From NCBI RefSeq assembly GCF_022513635.1, contig NZ_JAKWBL010000001.1, positions 620,001 through 684,000 on the forward strand: a stretch of DNA of 64,000 nucleotides, read 5' to 3'. The notes below the pieces were generated by a model, which saw only the letters and a program-made list of their open reading frames with translations, was not told where the DNA came from and searched no databases. The stretch is from Paraniabella ginsengisoli (GTDB taxonomy: Bacteria; Bacteroidota; Bacteroidia; Chitinophagales; Chitinophagaceae). Shown one piece after another: positions 17,694 through 29,142 of the stretch (its first letter is position 1; every line of letters begins with the position of its first letter). The position numbers and the translations under genes were made by a program.

Positions 17694-20600
17694 TTATTCG
17701 CTGCCTTTTCCGTGGCATTGTTTGTACTTTTGCCGCTACCACAAGGACAAGGATCGTTTCTTCCAATTTTTGGCCCTACCCGGATAGGCTCCTGTTTCAC
17801 CGGCGGCGCCGAAGGATCGAAATAATCGTTTTCGTTTGCAGCATAATCATTACCAGCCGCATCGATCTGATCTTTGTTAGCGCTTAGTTTGCTAAGGTCT
17901 GTTTTTTCCTGGCGCCCTTCTTTGATCTGATTATTTTGCTGTTGCTGATCTGGTAAATTAGCTTGAGTTAAGAAAGCAATGATATCCTTGTTCAAGTTTG
18001 TCGTCATGTTATTGAACAATTGGAAAGCTTCTACTTTATAAATTACCAATGGATCTTTTTGCTCCAAATACGCTGTTTGTACACTTTGTTTTAAATCATC
18101 CATCGATCGTAAATGATCTTTCCATGCTTCATCAATTACAGCAAGTGTGATTGATTTTTCCATACTTGAAGTAAGCGCTTGTCCGTTAGTCTCAACTGTT
18201 TTGTCAAGTGGTGCTAATACGTTGATCGCTTTTCTGCCATCCGTAAAGGGCACTACAACATTTTCAATGTGGCTGCCCTGGCTGGCGCGGATATCTTTAA
18301 ATACAGGAATGGCTTTTTTCCCTATACTGTCCACATGATTGGTGTAACTCTGTATCGCTTCTGTGTATAACTTGTCAGCCAGCTTACCTGCATCAAGTGA
18401 TTTGAAATCATCCTGTGTAATAGATGTATCCATGCCGAAATTGACAATACATGCCAGTTTGAAGCCTTCAAAATCTTCCTGTTCTTTGAACGAAGAAGCA
18501 AGGCTTTCAGCAACAATTGAAAAGGCATTGTCAATATCAAGTGATAGCCTTTCTCCAAACAAAGCGTGGTTTCTCTTTTCATATACCGCATTTCTTTGTT
18601 TGTTCATTACATCATCATACTCCAATAATCTTTTACGTATCCCAAAGTTGTTTTCTTCTACTTTTTCTGTGCGCGTTGGATGGAGTTACTAATCATGCTG
18701 TGTTGTATCACATCTCCTTCTTTATAACCCAGTTTATCCATCATGCCTGCAATACGCTCGCTACCGAACATACGCATCAAATCATCTTCTAATGAAACAT
18801 AGAATTGTGAACTACCCGGATCTCCCTGGCGACCGGCACGACCACGCAACTGCCTGTCAACACGACGACTTTCGTGACGTTCTGTACCAATAATAGCAAG
18901 TCCGCCTGCATCTTTTACACCAGCTCCTAATTTAATATCGGTACCACGACCAGCCATATTGGTGGCGATTGTTACAGCACCAGCCAACCCGGCTTCGGCA
19001 ACAACATTAGCCTCACGCGAGTGTTGTTTTGCGTTTAATACATTGTGCGGAATTTTCTTCTGCTGCAGCATGCGTCCCAACAGTTCACTGATCTCAACCG
19101 AAGTAGTACCTACCAGTACCGGCCTGCCTGCATTACGCAGTATTTCTATTTCGTCAATTACTGCCTTGTATTTTTCGCGTTTTGTTTTATAAACAAGATC
19201 CTGCTTGTCATCTCTTATAATAGGAACGTTAGTAGGAATACTTACTACATCTAATTTATAAATGCTCCATAACTCACCAGCTTCAGTTTCAGCTGTACCG
19301 GTCATGCCCGCTAGCTTGTGATACATCCTGAAAAAATTCTGTAATGTAACAGTAGCGTAGGTTTGGGTAGCAGCTTCTATTTTTACATTTTCTTTCGCTT
19401 CCAAAGCCTGGTGTAAACCGTCGCTGTAACGGCGTCCATCCATGATACGGCCTGTTTGTTCATCTACAATTTTAATAGCGCCATCAATCACTACATATTC
19501 CACATCTTTTTCAAACAATGCATAAGCTTTCAGCAATTGCTGTACAGAGTGAATACGATCGGCTTTTTGAGAATAGTCGCTAAGAATAGCTTCTTTTTGT
19601 TTTAGCTTTTCTTCTGCTGGAGCATCACTCGTTTCAATGTCTGCAAGGCTTACACTAATATCGGGTAATACAAAGAATTCAGAATCTTCCCCAGATTTGG
19701 TAATAGCACCTAATCCTTTTTCAGTAAGATCAACCGATTTATTTTTTTCATCAATTCTGAATAGTAACTCTTCATCAATGATATGCATATTGCGTTCCTG
19801 ATCCTGCAGATAATAATTTTCGGCTTTTTGAAGTTTTACTTTTATGCCCGGCTCGCTCAAAAATTTAATTAGCGGATTATATTTTGGAAGCCCACGGAAA
19901 GCACGGAACAAATGAAGCCCGCCTGTTTTAGGATCGTCTTCGCCTTTTTCAATTAATTTTTTTGCTTCATTTAAAGCAACTCGTACTATTTTTTCCTGCT
20001 CCTGAAACAGCTGATGTACACGCGGTTTGTGAATATGATATTGCTGATCATCACCTTTATCAACTGGTCCACTAATAATGAGCGGTGTTCGGGCATCATC
20101 AATCAATACACTGTCAACCTCATCTACCATTGCATAATGGTGCTTGCGTTGTACCATTTCATCAGCAGTATGCACCATATTATCACGCAAGTAATCGAAG
20201 CCAAATTCATTATTGGTTCCGTAGGTGATATCTGCTAAGTAAGCATTTCTTCTTGCCGCAGTATTTGGCTGGTGCTTATCAATACAATCTACACGCAGGC
20301 CTAACCATTCAAATATGGGTCCGTTCCATTCCTGGTCACGACGAGCCAGGTAATCGTTCACCGTTACGATATGAACACCTTCTCCCGCCAATGCATTCAA
20401 ATATGCAGGCAAAGTAGAAACCAGCGTTTTACCTTCACCGGTTGCCATTTCGGCAATTTTACCGCTGTGTAAAACGGCGCCACCAATCAGCTGTACGTCA
20501 TAATGCAACATGTTCCAGGTGACTTTACCACCAGCAGCTGTCCATGTATTGCTATAAATTGCGTTGTCGCCGTCAATAGTTATATGTTCACTTTTTACAC

Positions 20601-21021
20601 TTAATTCTTTGTCAAGATCTGTGGCTTTAGATACTACTGTTTCATTTTCCTTAAACCTTCGTGCTGTTTCTTTCATCACAGCAAAAGCTTCGGGCATAAT
20701 TTCTTCTAAGGCCTTCTCAATTTCTTTATTACGATCTTTCTTTAGCTCATCAACCTGCTTGTAAATATTATCTTTTTCAATTAATGCTTCATGCGACAGG
20801 GCGTCGGCATTTGTTTTTAAGGCATTGATCTCTTCATCAATTTTGCTAAGATGTTGTTTAATACGCTCTCTGAACTCCAGTGTTTTATTACGAAGTTCAT
20901 CATTTGTAAGAGACTGATATTGGTTGAAAAAAGTATTTACTTTTTCAATAATCGGTTGAAGTTTTTTTGTATCTTTTTCAGACTTGCTGCCGCCAAAGAC
21001 TTTCGATAGGAAACCAAACAT
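17694..21021 (-). CDS. secA: Preprotein translocase ATPase SecA, two frame breaks
   Basis: Motor of the Sec pathway, about 1109 residues, a size normal for Bacteroidota because of insertions in the first half. It has [10 protein letters not shown] (Walker A), [13 protein letters not shown] (Walker B) and the NMAGRGTDI / [12 protein letters not shown] helicase motifs. The frame breaks in the T run at 18662-18666 and again at 17728-17731 (plus strand). Correcting them joins RAQKK to [17 protein letters not shown] and turns the C-terminus into the zinc-binding CPCGSGKKYKQCHG. A TATCTTTG box lies about 90 bases upstream of the ATG. Confidence 0.97.
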
Positions 21022-21109
21022 GATATTATATTAATAATTTAATTCTTTTAAAAGACAAACCCAGTCAAAAACAGTGCTACGCCAAATAAAAGACATTTTG
21101 ACAGGGTCG

Positions 21110-21117
21110 CAAAGATA
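21110..21117 (-). promoter_or_regulatory. -7 box upstream of secA
   Basis: TATCTTTG on the minus strand fits TAnnTTTG. A proper TTTG -33 box is not visible upstream, where the gap instead carries the word TTAGCTAATTAGCCAATGTG (21125-21144), found again at 40009-40028. Confidence 0.5.
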
Positions 21118-21173
21118 AGCCCAATTAGCTAATTAGCCAATGTGAATGACGTGTCCTTTTACTCTTTTTGTAC

Positions 21174-22889
21174 CTATTCAACCTTAACCGTATAAAAGGC
21201 GCTGGCAAAATTTCCAGAAAAAGAACGATTTTTTATTGAAAACAACAACTTATAAATCCCTGGTTTTTCAGGTGATTTTAAATTTATATCCATCAGGATT
21301 TTTTGATGAGGTAAAATTTTGTCGCCTGTTATTTTATAATCCTCTTCAGAATTGATGAATTCTCCCTTCGCAATGAAGAAAGCATAATCTATTTCGAGAG
21401 AATTGTAAAGACTAATTGCTTCCTCTGATTTATTTTCTAAAACGATTTGAATGGGATATTCACTATTTATCTTCAGGTTTTCAGGTAATTGTTTAGGTTC
21501 TATCTTAAGCGCGTTCACGCATGTGAATTGTTCAATTGGATAAAGTTTCCCTGGATTGTATTTGGTATCAATATACTTTAGTGAAGAATCTCGCTCGCTG
21601 GTCATCTGGTAATGCCAAACTTTTTGTCCTGCAATCAGGCAGTCATTCTCCAGGTTGTAATTTGTTTTTCTATAACTTTTGGTGTTGTAGTCGATGGCAG
21701 TTACATCGCTGTAATAATATTTATATAAAGAAGGAAGCACGTAAGAATTTTCAAATACAACAGGCGTTTCTCCAACTGTATGATGTAAGGTTTCTGCCCA
21801 TTGCTTTCCGTAAAAGAAAGGATAATAGTGCCTGATCAAAGTAAATGGTGAGTTGGGAATTAAAAACAAAATTCTGGCAAGAATTATAATTGCAATATTG
21901 GCGATAGCAAATTTTTTGAAAAGACGTTGATATTTTTGGGTGCCGTTATTTATTAAGGCCATACACAAAGTAATAAACGATGGAACGGCAATTAATGTCC
22001 AATGTGCTTCAACAGTATTTTTAAATGATGAGATAAGAAAGAATATTAAAGTGCCGGCAAAAATGAACAAATGTGTTCTCAGCAATTGGTCTTTAATTTT
22101 CAGGCGATAACAGGTTGCATAAAATAGCAATGAAATGAATGGGCCGAAAACTAATATCTGCCCCGATAAATAATCTGTTGTATGATTGATTCTGTAATGC
22201 CTTGCTAACCGCTCATTTAGATGATACCTGAAGCTGGGCCAGTCGTGCTGGTATTGCCAGTAAATATGTGGCAGGAAAAGTAGGGTAGTTATAAAAACAG
22301 TAAGCCAGAAATATCTGTTAGCAAGTATTTTTAAATTTGATAACACAACAAATACAATCAATAAAATACCATGATACTTGCTGTAAAACATACCTGTTAT
22401 ACACAGGGCCATTAGCAAACTGTTGCCTACGCTTCGTTTATTTAGAAAGCTTTTGTAGGTTAATAAAAAAAGTGAAGCAAAAAATAGTAATGGAGCATCG
22501 GGTGTTGTAATAAAACTGTAAACATTAAGTAGCAAGGTAGAAGCGCAAATGAAAATATACCATTTAATATTTTTCAGATAATCGGGTAGCGCTTTGTAAA
22601 TAATCCCTACCGATAACGTTGTAACGATTACAGTGCCCAACCTCGTAAATAAAGAACCGTGGCCAAAGCTTTCTCCAATGCGAATAAGTAATGCAACCAC
22701 CGGCGGATGATCGAAATAGCTCCAGTCGATGTTTTGAGAAAGATGCCAATAGTAAGCTTCATCGCCTTCAAGCCCTAGGAAGTAAGCCTGTAGCGCATTT
22801 ACAATAAACCAGCAAAGCATGAAATACAGTAATATTTTATGTTCCTTGTTGCGGGTTAAAGCATTGTTATCGGTTAGTATTGCACTCAT
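21174..22889 (-). CDS. GT39-type membrane glycosyltransferase
   Basis: A 571-residue polytopic protein of the dolichyl/polyprenyl-phosphate mannosyltransferase (PMT/ArnT-like) superfamily. The first periplasmic loop has GDEAYYWHLSQN then WSYFDHPPVVAL, the acidic and HPP motifs used for catalysis and lipid-sugar binding. About ten transmembrane helices follow, and the last ~170 residues form a soluble, beta-rich domain. It transfers a sugar from a polyprenyl carrier to protein or lipid at the cell surface; the acceptor is unknown. It stands alone downstream of a divergent thioesterase gene. Confidence 0.85.
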   Translation of the reverse strand: MSAILTDNNALTRNKEHKILLYFMLCWFIVNALQAYFLGLEGDEAYYWHLSQNIDWSYFDHPPVVALLIRIGESFGHGSLFTRLGTVIVTTLSVGIIYKALPDYLKNIKWYIFICASTLLLNVYSFITTPDAPLLFFASLFLLTYKSFLNKRSVGNSLLMALCITGMFYSKYHGILLIVFVVLSNLKILANRYFWLTVFITTLLFLPHIYWQYQHDWPSFRYHLNERLARHYRINHTTDYLSGQILVFGPFISLLFYATCYRLKIKDQLLRTHLFIFAGTLIFFLISSFKNTVEAHWTLIAVPSFITLCMALINNGTQKYQRLFKKFAIANIAIIILARILFLIPNSPFTLIRHYYPFFYGKQWAETLHHTVGETPVVFENSYVLPSLYKYYYSDVTAIDYNTKSYRKTNYNLENDCLIAGQKVWHYQMTSERDSSLKYIDTKYNPGKLYPIEQFTCVNALKIEPKQLPENLKINSEYPIQIVLENKSEEAISLYNSLEIDYAFFIAKGEFINSEEDYKITGDKILPHQKILMDINLKSPEKPGIYKLLFSIKNRSFSGNFASAFYTVKVE

Positions 22890-22969
22890 GTCTAGATCGT
22901 TTTATAAACAGTTTGAGTTAAAGAACGGTAAAAGTCTGCAATTTGCGGCTACATTTGCAAAAAAATAGG

Positions 22970-23482
22970 ATGGCTAAGAAACCTGCAGATAGTTTAGTAA
23001 TTATGACAGAGCTTGTGTTGCCCAACGATACGAATGTGTTTGGCAACTTAATGGGCGGCAGATTGATGTATTGGATGGATATTGCTGCTGCTTTAGCTGC
23101 ACAGAAACACAGTAACGCGCCGGTAGTTACAGCTTCGGTAGATAATCTTTCTTTTATGAACTCCATCAAGCTTGGTAATGCAGTTCATATTGAAGCTCGT
23201 GTTACGCGTGCATTTAACACTTCAATGGAAGTTTATTTAAATGTGTGGGGAGAAGATTTGGTAGCACAAAACAAATACCAAAGCAATACGGCATATTACA
23301 CTTTTGTTGCTTTGGATGAAGCGGGAAAACCTAAGGCGGCAGCGGATTTGAAACCTGAAACCGAAGAAGACATGGAGCTGTTTAACGGTGCTTTACGCCG
23401 TCGGCAGGTGAGGTTGATTTTGGGAGGAAAAATGAAACCAGGTGATGCGAAAGAGTTGAAAGCATTGTTTGAAAAAGGGTAA
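22970..23482 (+). CDS. Acyl-CoA thioesterase (hotdog fold)
   Basis: A 170-residue cytosolic hydrolase of acyl-CoA, of the YciA/BACH type. Typical segments are ELVLPNDTNVFGNLMGGRLM (catalytic Asn/Asp loop) and VTASVDNLSFMNSIKLGN. The start at 22970 follows an AGG ribosome site and removes an upstream MRLHLQKNR extension. A TACATTTG -7-like box lies at 22950-22957. It is divergent from the GT39 gene and converges on dapA. Confidence 0.9.
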   Translation: MAKKPADSLVIMTELVLPNDTNVFGNLMGGRLMYWMDIAAALAAQKHSNAPVVTASVDNLSFMNSIKLGNAVHIEARVTRAFNTSMEVYLNVWGEDLVAQNKYQSNTAYYTFVALDEAGKPKAAADLKPETEEDMELFNGALRRRQVRLILGGKMKPGDAKELKALFEKG

Positions 23483-23507
23483 ATAAAATGGTCGATGGCT
23501 TATAATA

Positions 23508-23534
23508 ATAGCCCAAGGTTTAAACTTGGGCTAT
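23508..23534. terminator. Bidirectional hairpin between convergent genes
   Basis: ATAGCCCAAG / CTTGGGCTAT with a GTTTAAA loop, centred between the thioesterase and dapA stops. No strong U tract, so it may also be a mobile palindrome. Confidence 0.65.
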
Positions 23535-23541
23535 GGTATGT

Positions 23542-24426
23542 TTAAAACTCACTCATCAATTTCTTAATATAAGTTGCATGCTTTTCGCTAACCGGAACAA
23601 TCGGCAAACGTGCGTCCAGACTGCATAAGCCCAACTCTTTCATGTATTGTTTTACTCCTGCAGGGCTGCCTTCGGTAAATAATGATGCGATGATTTCTAT
23701 AAATCTTAAATGTTGAGGAAGGGCCTCTTCAAATTTGCCAGCCAGGCAAAGCCGAATCATATCGCTAAACTCTTTGGGATAAGCATTGGCTACAACAGAA
23801 ATAACACCTTTAGCGCCTAATGCAATCATAGGAAGCGCAACAGGATCATCTCCGCTTATCAACATAAAGTCGGCTGGTTTATGTTTCATGATATAATTGA
23901 ACTGATCAAAACTTCCTGAAGCTTCTTTTGTTGCAATGATATTTTTACAATCTTTTGCAATGCGAACGGTCGTTTCGGCGCTTACGCTTTGGCCCGTTCT
24001 TCCCGGCACGTTGTACATAATAACGGGCAAGGGTGCTGCCTCGCTGATGATTTTATAATGTTGGTATAAACCTTCTTGTCCGGGTTTGTTGTAATAAGGC
24101 GCAACAGAAAGAATGGCATCATAGCCATCCAACTGCATTGTTTTAAATGCTTCTACTACTTCGCGCGTATCGTTTCCGCCAATGCCTGCAACCAATGCTA
24201 CACGCCCGGCAGTTTTTTCTTTTACAAAATTGAAAAGAGCTTGTTCTTCTTCTCTTGTAAGTGTAGCACTTTCGCCGGTGGTACCTGCTACTACAAGATA
24301 TTCTACTTTACTATCAATCCAGAAATTAATAAGATTTTCTAAAGTGGTCCAGTCGAAGTCTCCGCTGGTGGTGAACGGTGTTACAATTGCGATGCCCGTT
24401 CCTGTAAGTTTTTGTTGTAGAGACAT
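23542..24426 (-). CDS. dapA: 4-hydroxy-tetrahydrodipicolinate synthase
   Basis: Condenses pyruvate and aspartate semialdehyde in lysine/diaminopimelate synthesis. A TIM barrel of 294 residues with GTTGES (substrate loop), YNVPGRTG and the Schiff-base lysine in IATKEASGS. The start at 24426 is chosen because MSLQQKLTGTGIAIVTPFT is the family N-terminus; the open frame further upstream runs into intergenic repeat. The frame is intact. Confidence 0.96.
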   Translation of the reverse strand: MSLQQKLTGTGIAIVTPFTTSGDFDWTTLENLINFWIDSKVEYLVVAGTTGESATLTREEEQALFNFVKEKTAGRVALVAGIGGNDTREVVEAFKTMQLDGYDAILSVAPYYNKPGQEGLYQHYKIISEAAPLPVIMYNVPGRTGQSVSAETTVRIAKDCKNIIATKEASGSFDQFNYIMKHKPADFMLISGDDPVALPMIALGAKGVISVVANAYPKEFSDMIRLCLAGKFEEALPQHLRFIEIIASLFTEGSPAGVKQYMKELGLCSLDARLPIVPVSEKHATYIKKLMSEF

Positions 24427-24483
24427 ATGTTTTAGTGAATAATTAATAGTGAATAATGAATGGACAATAGATGTTTGCCCAAT

Positions 24484-24550
24484 TATATTGTGTAGTACAA
24501 GAGTGCGACGCAACAAAGACGATAGTAGCACTAAAGCCGGGACAATAAAA
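24484..24550 (+). repeat. Dispersed intergenic repeat, copy 4
   Basis: TTGTGTAGTACAAGAGTGCG begins a block that continues GACGCAACAAAGACGATAGT and ends in GCCGGGAC. It is the closest match to the copy in front of tuf. It lies between accA and dapA. Confidence 0.8.
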
Positions 24551-24587
24551 ATACTGTCAACTATCAACCATCATCTGTTAACTCTTG

Positions 24588-25565
24588 TTACACTTCTTCC
24601 CAGAAGCCCATTTTGCTAAACTTATCAATGCGGGCTTCCACGCGCTTGTCGGGCTTCATGCTTTTTAGTTCATCAAGGCCTGCAAGTATCTGCTTCTTTA
24701 AATTTTGAGCGGCCGTGTCATAGTCCCAATGAGCGCCGCCATCGGGCTCGGGAATGATTTCGTCTATGAGGCCAAACTCTTTCATTTTGGTTGATGTAAG
24801 TTTAAGTTGCTCAGCAGCTTTCATTTTAAAATCCCAGCTACGCCACAAAATAGTGCTGCAGTTTTCCGGAGAAATAACCGTGTACCATGTGTTTTCCATC
24901 ATGTAAACCCTGTCGCCAACGCCAATGCCTAAAGCGCCACCGCTGGCGCCTTCGCCAATAATAACGCAAATAACGGGCACTTTAAGTCGCATCATTTCGT
25001 ATATGTTGCGCGCAATAGCTTCGCCTTGTCCGCGTTCTTCTGCTTCCAGGCCGGGATAGGCGCCGGGCGTATCGATTAAGGTAACAATGGGCTTGTTAAA
25101 TTTTTCGGCCAGCTTCATTAAGCGCAAAGCCTTGCGATAGCCTTCAGGATTGGCCATACCAAAATTGCGCAACTGGCGTTTTTTGGTATTGGATCCCTTT
25201 TGCTGACCAATGATCATCACGGTTTGCCCGTCAAGCGAAGCAAATCCTCCAACCATTGCTTTATCATCTTTTATATTTCGATCGCCGTAAAGCTCCACAT
25301 AATTTTCCGTCATCAACTCAATATACTTGTGCGTATAAGGCCTGTCTGGGTGACGGCTCAACTGCACACGTTGCCAGTCCGTAAGATTATGTGTAATAGT
25401 TTTACGGGTTTCGCCTACTTTATGTTCGAGCTGTTCTATCTGACCGCTCAGATCGATATCTGTTTTCCTTTCTCTTTCCGAAGTCAATTCAATTTCATCC
25501 AACAAATCTTTGATCGGCTTTTCAAAATCAAGAAACTGTCTGTTTGCTACCTGGGGCATAAACAA
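24588..25565 (-). CDS. accA: Acetyl-CoA carboxylase carboxyltransferase, alpha subunit
   Basis: Transfers carboxyl from biotin to acetyl-CoA in fatty acid synthesis. 325 residues with a coiled N-terminal region and the crotonase-like core: [39 protein letters not shown] and [11 protein letters not shown]. The frame is intact. Start could be 25565 or the second Met at 25559 (MPQVANRQ). Confidence 0.97.
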   Translation of the reverse strand: MFMPQVANRQFLDFEKPIKDLLDEIELTSERERKTDIDLSGQIEQLEHKVGETRKTITHNLTDWQRVQLSRHPDRPYTHKYIELMTENYVELYGDRNIKDDKAMVGGFASLDGQTVMIIGQQKGSNTKKRQLRNFGMANPEGYRKALRLMKLAEKFNKPIVTLIDTPGAYPGLEAEERGQGEAIARNIYEMMRLKVPVICVIIGEGASGGALGIGVGDRVYMMENTWYTVISPENCSTILWRSWDFKMKAAEQLKLTSTKMKEFGLIDEIIPEPDGGAHWDYDTAAQNLKKQILAGLDELKSMKPDKRVEARIDKFSKMGFWEEV

Positions 25566-25754
25566 TGCTTTTTTAATGTGGCGGCTAAATTAATGATTAT
25601 TTAGGGAATGGGGAAGTAGTTGACTGGTTGAAAAGTTGAAAGGTTGAGAAGAACGCAGATCCGGACTACAATTGCCGGATGCGTAGCTTCCGGATTAAAT
25701 GAGTTGAAAGATTGAGAAATTTTGACATAATTTTTTGTTTACCGGCAATAAATA

Positions 25755-25812
25755 TATGGCATCGGTGTTGTGTCACTCTCTTGTACTACAGAATATAGGG
25801 CATCCTATTTAT
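25755..25812 (-). repeat. Dispersed intergenic repeat, copy 5
   Basis: Plus strand: ATGGCATCGGTGTTGTGTCA followed by CTCTCTTGTACTACAGAATA and GGGCATCCTA. On the minus strand this gives the AGTACAAGAGAGTGACACAA core. The surrounding gap (25566-25935) also holds GTTGAAAAGTTGAAAGG-type word repeats at 25620-25650. Confidence 0.8.
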
Positions 25813-25835
25813 TCGATTGTTATCAGACTCTGGTG

Positions 25836-25863
25836 AATGATAGTATCATTTAATACTATCATT
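25836..25863. repeat. Hairpin AATGATAGTAT / ATACTATCATT
   Basis: Eleven-base perfect arms with a 6-base loop in the gap between accA and proA, about 70 bases beyond the proA stop. Could act as a weak terminator for proA on the minus strand. Confidence 0.6.
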
Positions 25864-25935
25864 TTATTGGAAAAGTTGATATGTCAGGTTCCAGATAACT
25901 CGTACATTGTAATTCTTACATACAGGTTCAGGCAA

Positions 25936-27173
25936 TTACCTTACTTGTCCATTGCCCTCCAAAATCCATTTTTCAGTTACTAATTTTTCCAGCGCAAAAG
26001 GGCCTCGGGCGTGTAGCTTTTGAGTGGAGATGCCAATTTCTGCACCCAATCCAAATTCTTCTCCATCGGTAAATCTGGTTGAGGCATTGGTATAAACAGC
26101 CGCTGCATCCACTTCTGTAACAAAGCGTTGTTGAGCTTTTTTATCTTTCGAAACAATCGCTTCGGAATGTTTGGTAGAATATTTTGAAATATGGCTCAAC
26201 GCTTCATCTATATTTTTAACCGTTTTGATGGCGCATTTTAATGAAATAAATTCGCGTCCAAAATCTGCTGCTTTAGCTTTAAATAAATGCGGATAACCTT
26301 TCAGGTTTTTATAAGATGGCGCATCGGCAAAAATTTCAACCTCATGCTTGGCCAGCCTTGGGGCTAAAAGTGGTAAAAAATCGGCAGCAATTTTTTGATC
26401 AACGATGATGGCGTCAACAGCATTGCAAACAGACGGCCGGCTTACTTTTGCGTTTACCACAATATCAACAGCCTTTTGCAAATCGGCCGATTGTTCTACA
26501 TAAACATGGCAAACGCCTGCGCCGGTTTCAATTACAGGCACCAAACTGTTTTGACGTACAAAATTGATCAACCCTTCCGATCCGCGCGGAATCAGCACAT
26601 CGATATATTTTGTGGCAGTAAACATTTCCTGCACTATTTCGCGCTGCGGCGGCAATAGGCAAACGGTGTTGGCATCAAGCCCAAACTCTTTCAAGGCTTT
26701 TTGAATAATACCGATGGATACTTTGTTGGTGTGTTGCGCATCGCTGCTGCCTTTTAATACACAAGCATTGCGGCTGCGCAGGCAAAGTGCCGCAATATCG
26801 TAAGTAACATTGGGGCGACTTTCATAAATAGCGCCCACAACGCCCAGCGGCACCGCTATTTTTTTGAGTAGGATGCCATTGGGCAGTGTTTTTTCTAACA
26901 ATATTGCTCCGGTTGGATCAGGAAGCCCTGCAATTTTTTTTATTGCTTTTGCAATATTTTTCAGGCGTTCGCTGTTCAGCATCAGCCTGTCGTTTTTTGG
27001 ATCGTTTATTGCTTTTGTTGCTAAATCTTTTTGATTGGCTGTAAGAATAGCGGCTTCATTAGCAATAATGCCATTTGCTATTGCATGCAGCAACTGCTTC
27101 AATTTTTTTCAGGTAATTGTTGCAGCGCAATTTTTGCTTTATTAGTTTTTATAAATGAGGCTTGTATGGACAT
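25936..27173 (-). CDS. proA: Gamma-glutamyl phosphate reductase, frameshifted
   Basis: Reduces glutamyl-5-phosphate to the semialdehyde in proline synthesis. The aldehyde dehydrogenase fold has KGSSDAQHTN, GAGVCHVYVE and the catalytic cysteine in RPSVCNAVDA. The frame slips in a run of seven T at 27103-27109 (plus strand); one more base adds the N-terminus MSIQASFIKTNKAKIALQQL, starting at 27173, and gives the usual length of about 412. proB lies 7.2 kb away on the same strand rather than next to it. Confidence 0.95.
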
Positions 27174-27185
27174 GATTATATAAAA

Positions 27186-27215
27186 GAAGGTAAATATAAT
27201 TGTTTTTTTACCTTC
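27186..27215. repeat. Hairpin upstream of proA
   Basis: GAAGGTAAA / TTTACCTTC, nine-base arms, 13 bases before the proA start. The T run on the plus strand lies within the loop. It could affect proA expression; no known regulator site is recognised. Confidence 0.5.
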
Positions 27216-27301
27216 GTTCAAAAATCAGTCGATGTTCAAGGTTCAACGTTTAAAGCTCAACGAAAAAACATGCAACCTGATACATTGAACTTCAAGCCCG
27301 A

Positions 27302-27764
27302 TTATTGCCTTGTAGCTTTTATTACTTTAGTGTAGGTTTTACTGCCGTCTATATCTGTTTGTACAATGCGTACATACACCGGGTTATTGTATGCGGTTGA
27401 AAATATATCTTTTTTAGCGCAGGAAATAGCCACGCTACCCAGCAATACAGCGGCTGCAACGGCCAACGCTTTAGTTTTTCTACGAAGCGGAAATGCCATG
27501 CCCAGCAACAACAATACTAAAGCTGCACCGCCCATTACACCTGCTGCCTGCTTGTAATTGGCCTCAAAGCGGTAATTTAAAGGCTCTTGGCTATTGCCGC
27601 CGGGTGCCTGGCTTTGTACCGTACCCAGCGAGTGGAAGGTTTTGCCATCGGCAGATACCTGAATATCGAAAGAAGCATTGTTGGTTTCGGTAATGGTTGT
27701 CCAGTTCACCAAAAGGCTGTTGCCAACCAGGTAGCATTAAAGCTACCTAAGGTAATAGCAAGTG
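27302..27764 (-). repeat. Direct DNA repeat, copy 1 (C-terminal module)
   Basis: Matches 29143-29603 at roughly nine of ten positions by eye, from the stop codon to the ACTTGCTATTACC words at the module start, where similarity ends sharply. One copy has one codon more. Confidence 0.88.
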
Positions 27765-28706
27765 GGGTACTTCCTTGCTCGTACGGCCCCATATCAATGG
27801 TGCTGTTATGCAAACGTTTCAGACCACCCAAGTCGCTATCGTTATTAATGCTGTTATTGGTGCTGTTGCCATCCGCTGCTTCGTAAAGGCTGTTGCTGCC
27901 GGCATTTATGGCAGGGCTGCTTGTTATTAAACGGTAATCGCCTGTGGGGGTAGGTGCACTGCTGGCAGCTGCCGGGTTTACAAAAACATTTGTTGCTGTT
28001 ACGCTAGTGCCATCAAGGTTATGATTTGCAGCATCTACCGCCATGCCCTGTACTAAGCTGTATTGTATATTGGGTGTGGAATTGTCATTATGAATCTCGG
28101 AACTAGTATTATTGAGGTACTCCGTATTGCCCATGATAATACTATTGCGGATATTGGGGCTGCTGCTGTTATTGTACATGCCGCCGCCGCCGCCGTAGTA
28201 GTTTACCCTATTGCCGCTAATGGTAAGGTTGCGCAGGGTGGGCGAAGCATTTTGGTTGTAGATGCCACCACCGCTGCTACCGCCTCGGTCACCACTCCCG
28301 CCGGTCACCACAAAGCCGTCTAATACCGCTGCGGCACTAAGCCCGTTGTTATCATTGATAATTACCCGTTTATTACCTTGGCCGTTTAGTACGGTGTTTA
28401 CAGCAGGGTCGTTGGTTAGGGGCAGGGTAATAGTGCGGCTGGCAAGGGTGGTTTCTCCATCATCAAAGCTGCCGTATATTTTTACGCCTTCTTTCATTAC
28501 AATGCTGGCGCTAAGGTTGTAAGTACCTTTTTTACAAAAATCTGTTGGCCAGCGCTGGCGTTATTAATGGCGGCTTGCAAATCGGTATAGGCATTGGCCC
28601 AACTGCTGCCGTTGTTGCTGCCGGTAGCATCTTTGTCCACATATAGTTGGGCAAAAATGCTGTTAGTAGTGGTAAGAAATAATAAAAATAGTATTGCTTT
28701 CTTCAT
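27302..28706 (-). CDS. Secreted right-handed beta-helix protein with interrupted C-terminal module, two frame breaks
   Basis: About 468 residues. After a signal peptide (MKKAILFLLFLTTTNSIFAQ) comes YVDKDATGSNNGSSWANAYT, the usual start of secreted parallel beta-helix proteins, then PbH1-type repeats with Asn/Gly ladders (GGGIYNQNASPTLRN). The C-terminal ~150 residues are an FN3-like sandwich (NWTTITETNNASFDIQVSA) interrupted by two hydrophobic helices around LRRKTK, the second ending in a lipobox (VAISC-AKKD), after which the sandwich resumes (YVRIVQTDIDGSKTYTK). The frame breaks at the T run 28528-28533 and at GG 27730-27731 (plus strand). The module recurs in the neighbour at 29143. Surface attachment is inferred; substrate unknown. 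Confidence 0.8.
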
Positions 28707-29142
28707 GGTTCGAGGGTTTTGAGGGTTGGTAATTTTGGTTAATTTCTGAAAAAAATGTTCAACCATCAATGATTCGAAGGTTTTGAGGGTTGATGATTTT
28801 GCTTAACACCAGCAAGAAAAATACCAAACTATCAAATATCTGGAATATTTGTTGCGAAAGGAAGGTTTTTGGGGAGGTTTGGGTTTCGATATTCGATGTT
28901 CAATTGTCTACCCAAATAGCGTTCGGACGCCTCATTCGCCTATGGCGGAACAAGTCCGTCAGCACCAAACCTCACCCGTCCGCCTACGGCGGCCACCTGC
29001 TCCTGAAGGAGCAGGAAGCAGTACTCCAAAAGATTGATACTGTTCAGGATATAAAGTTAGTTCAAGGTTCAAAGTTCAACGGAAACTTCAAACCGAAACC
29101 GGGAACTTGAAACTTTGAACCTGAAACCTGAAACCTTAACCC
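28707..29142. other. Gene-free gap with word repeats and small palindromes
   Basis: No convincing gene. It holds two short G/C palindromes (CCGCCTACGGCGG at 28980-28992 and CTGCTCCTGAAGGAGCAG at about 28997-29014), a similar CGCCTATGGCG at about 28939, and tandem GTTCAAGGTTCAAAGTTCAA words at 29047-29135. Confidence 0.7.

Noticed and set aside
28790..29110. A 106-codon plus-strand open frame in the gap between the two module-bearing genes
   Set aside because: It is made of intergenic word repeats and small palindromes and has no protein-like pattern.
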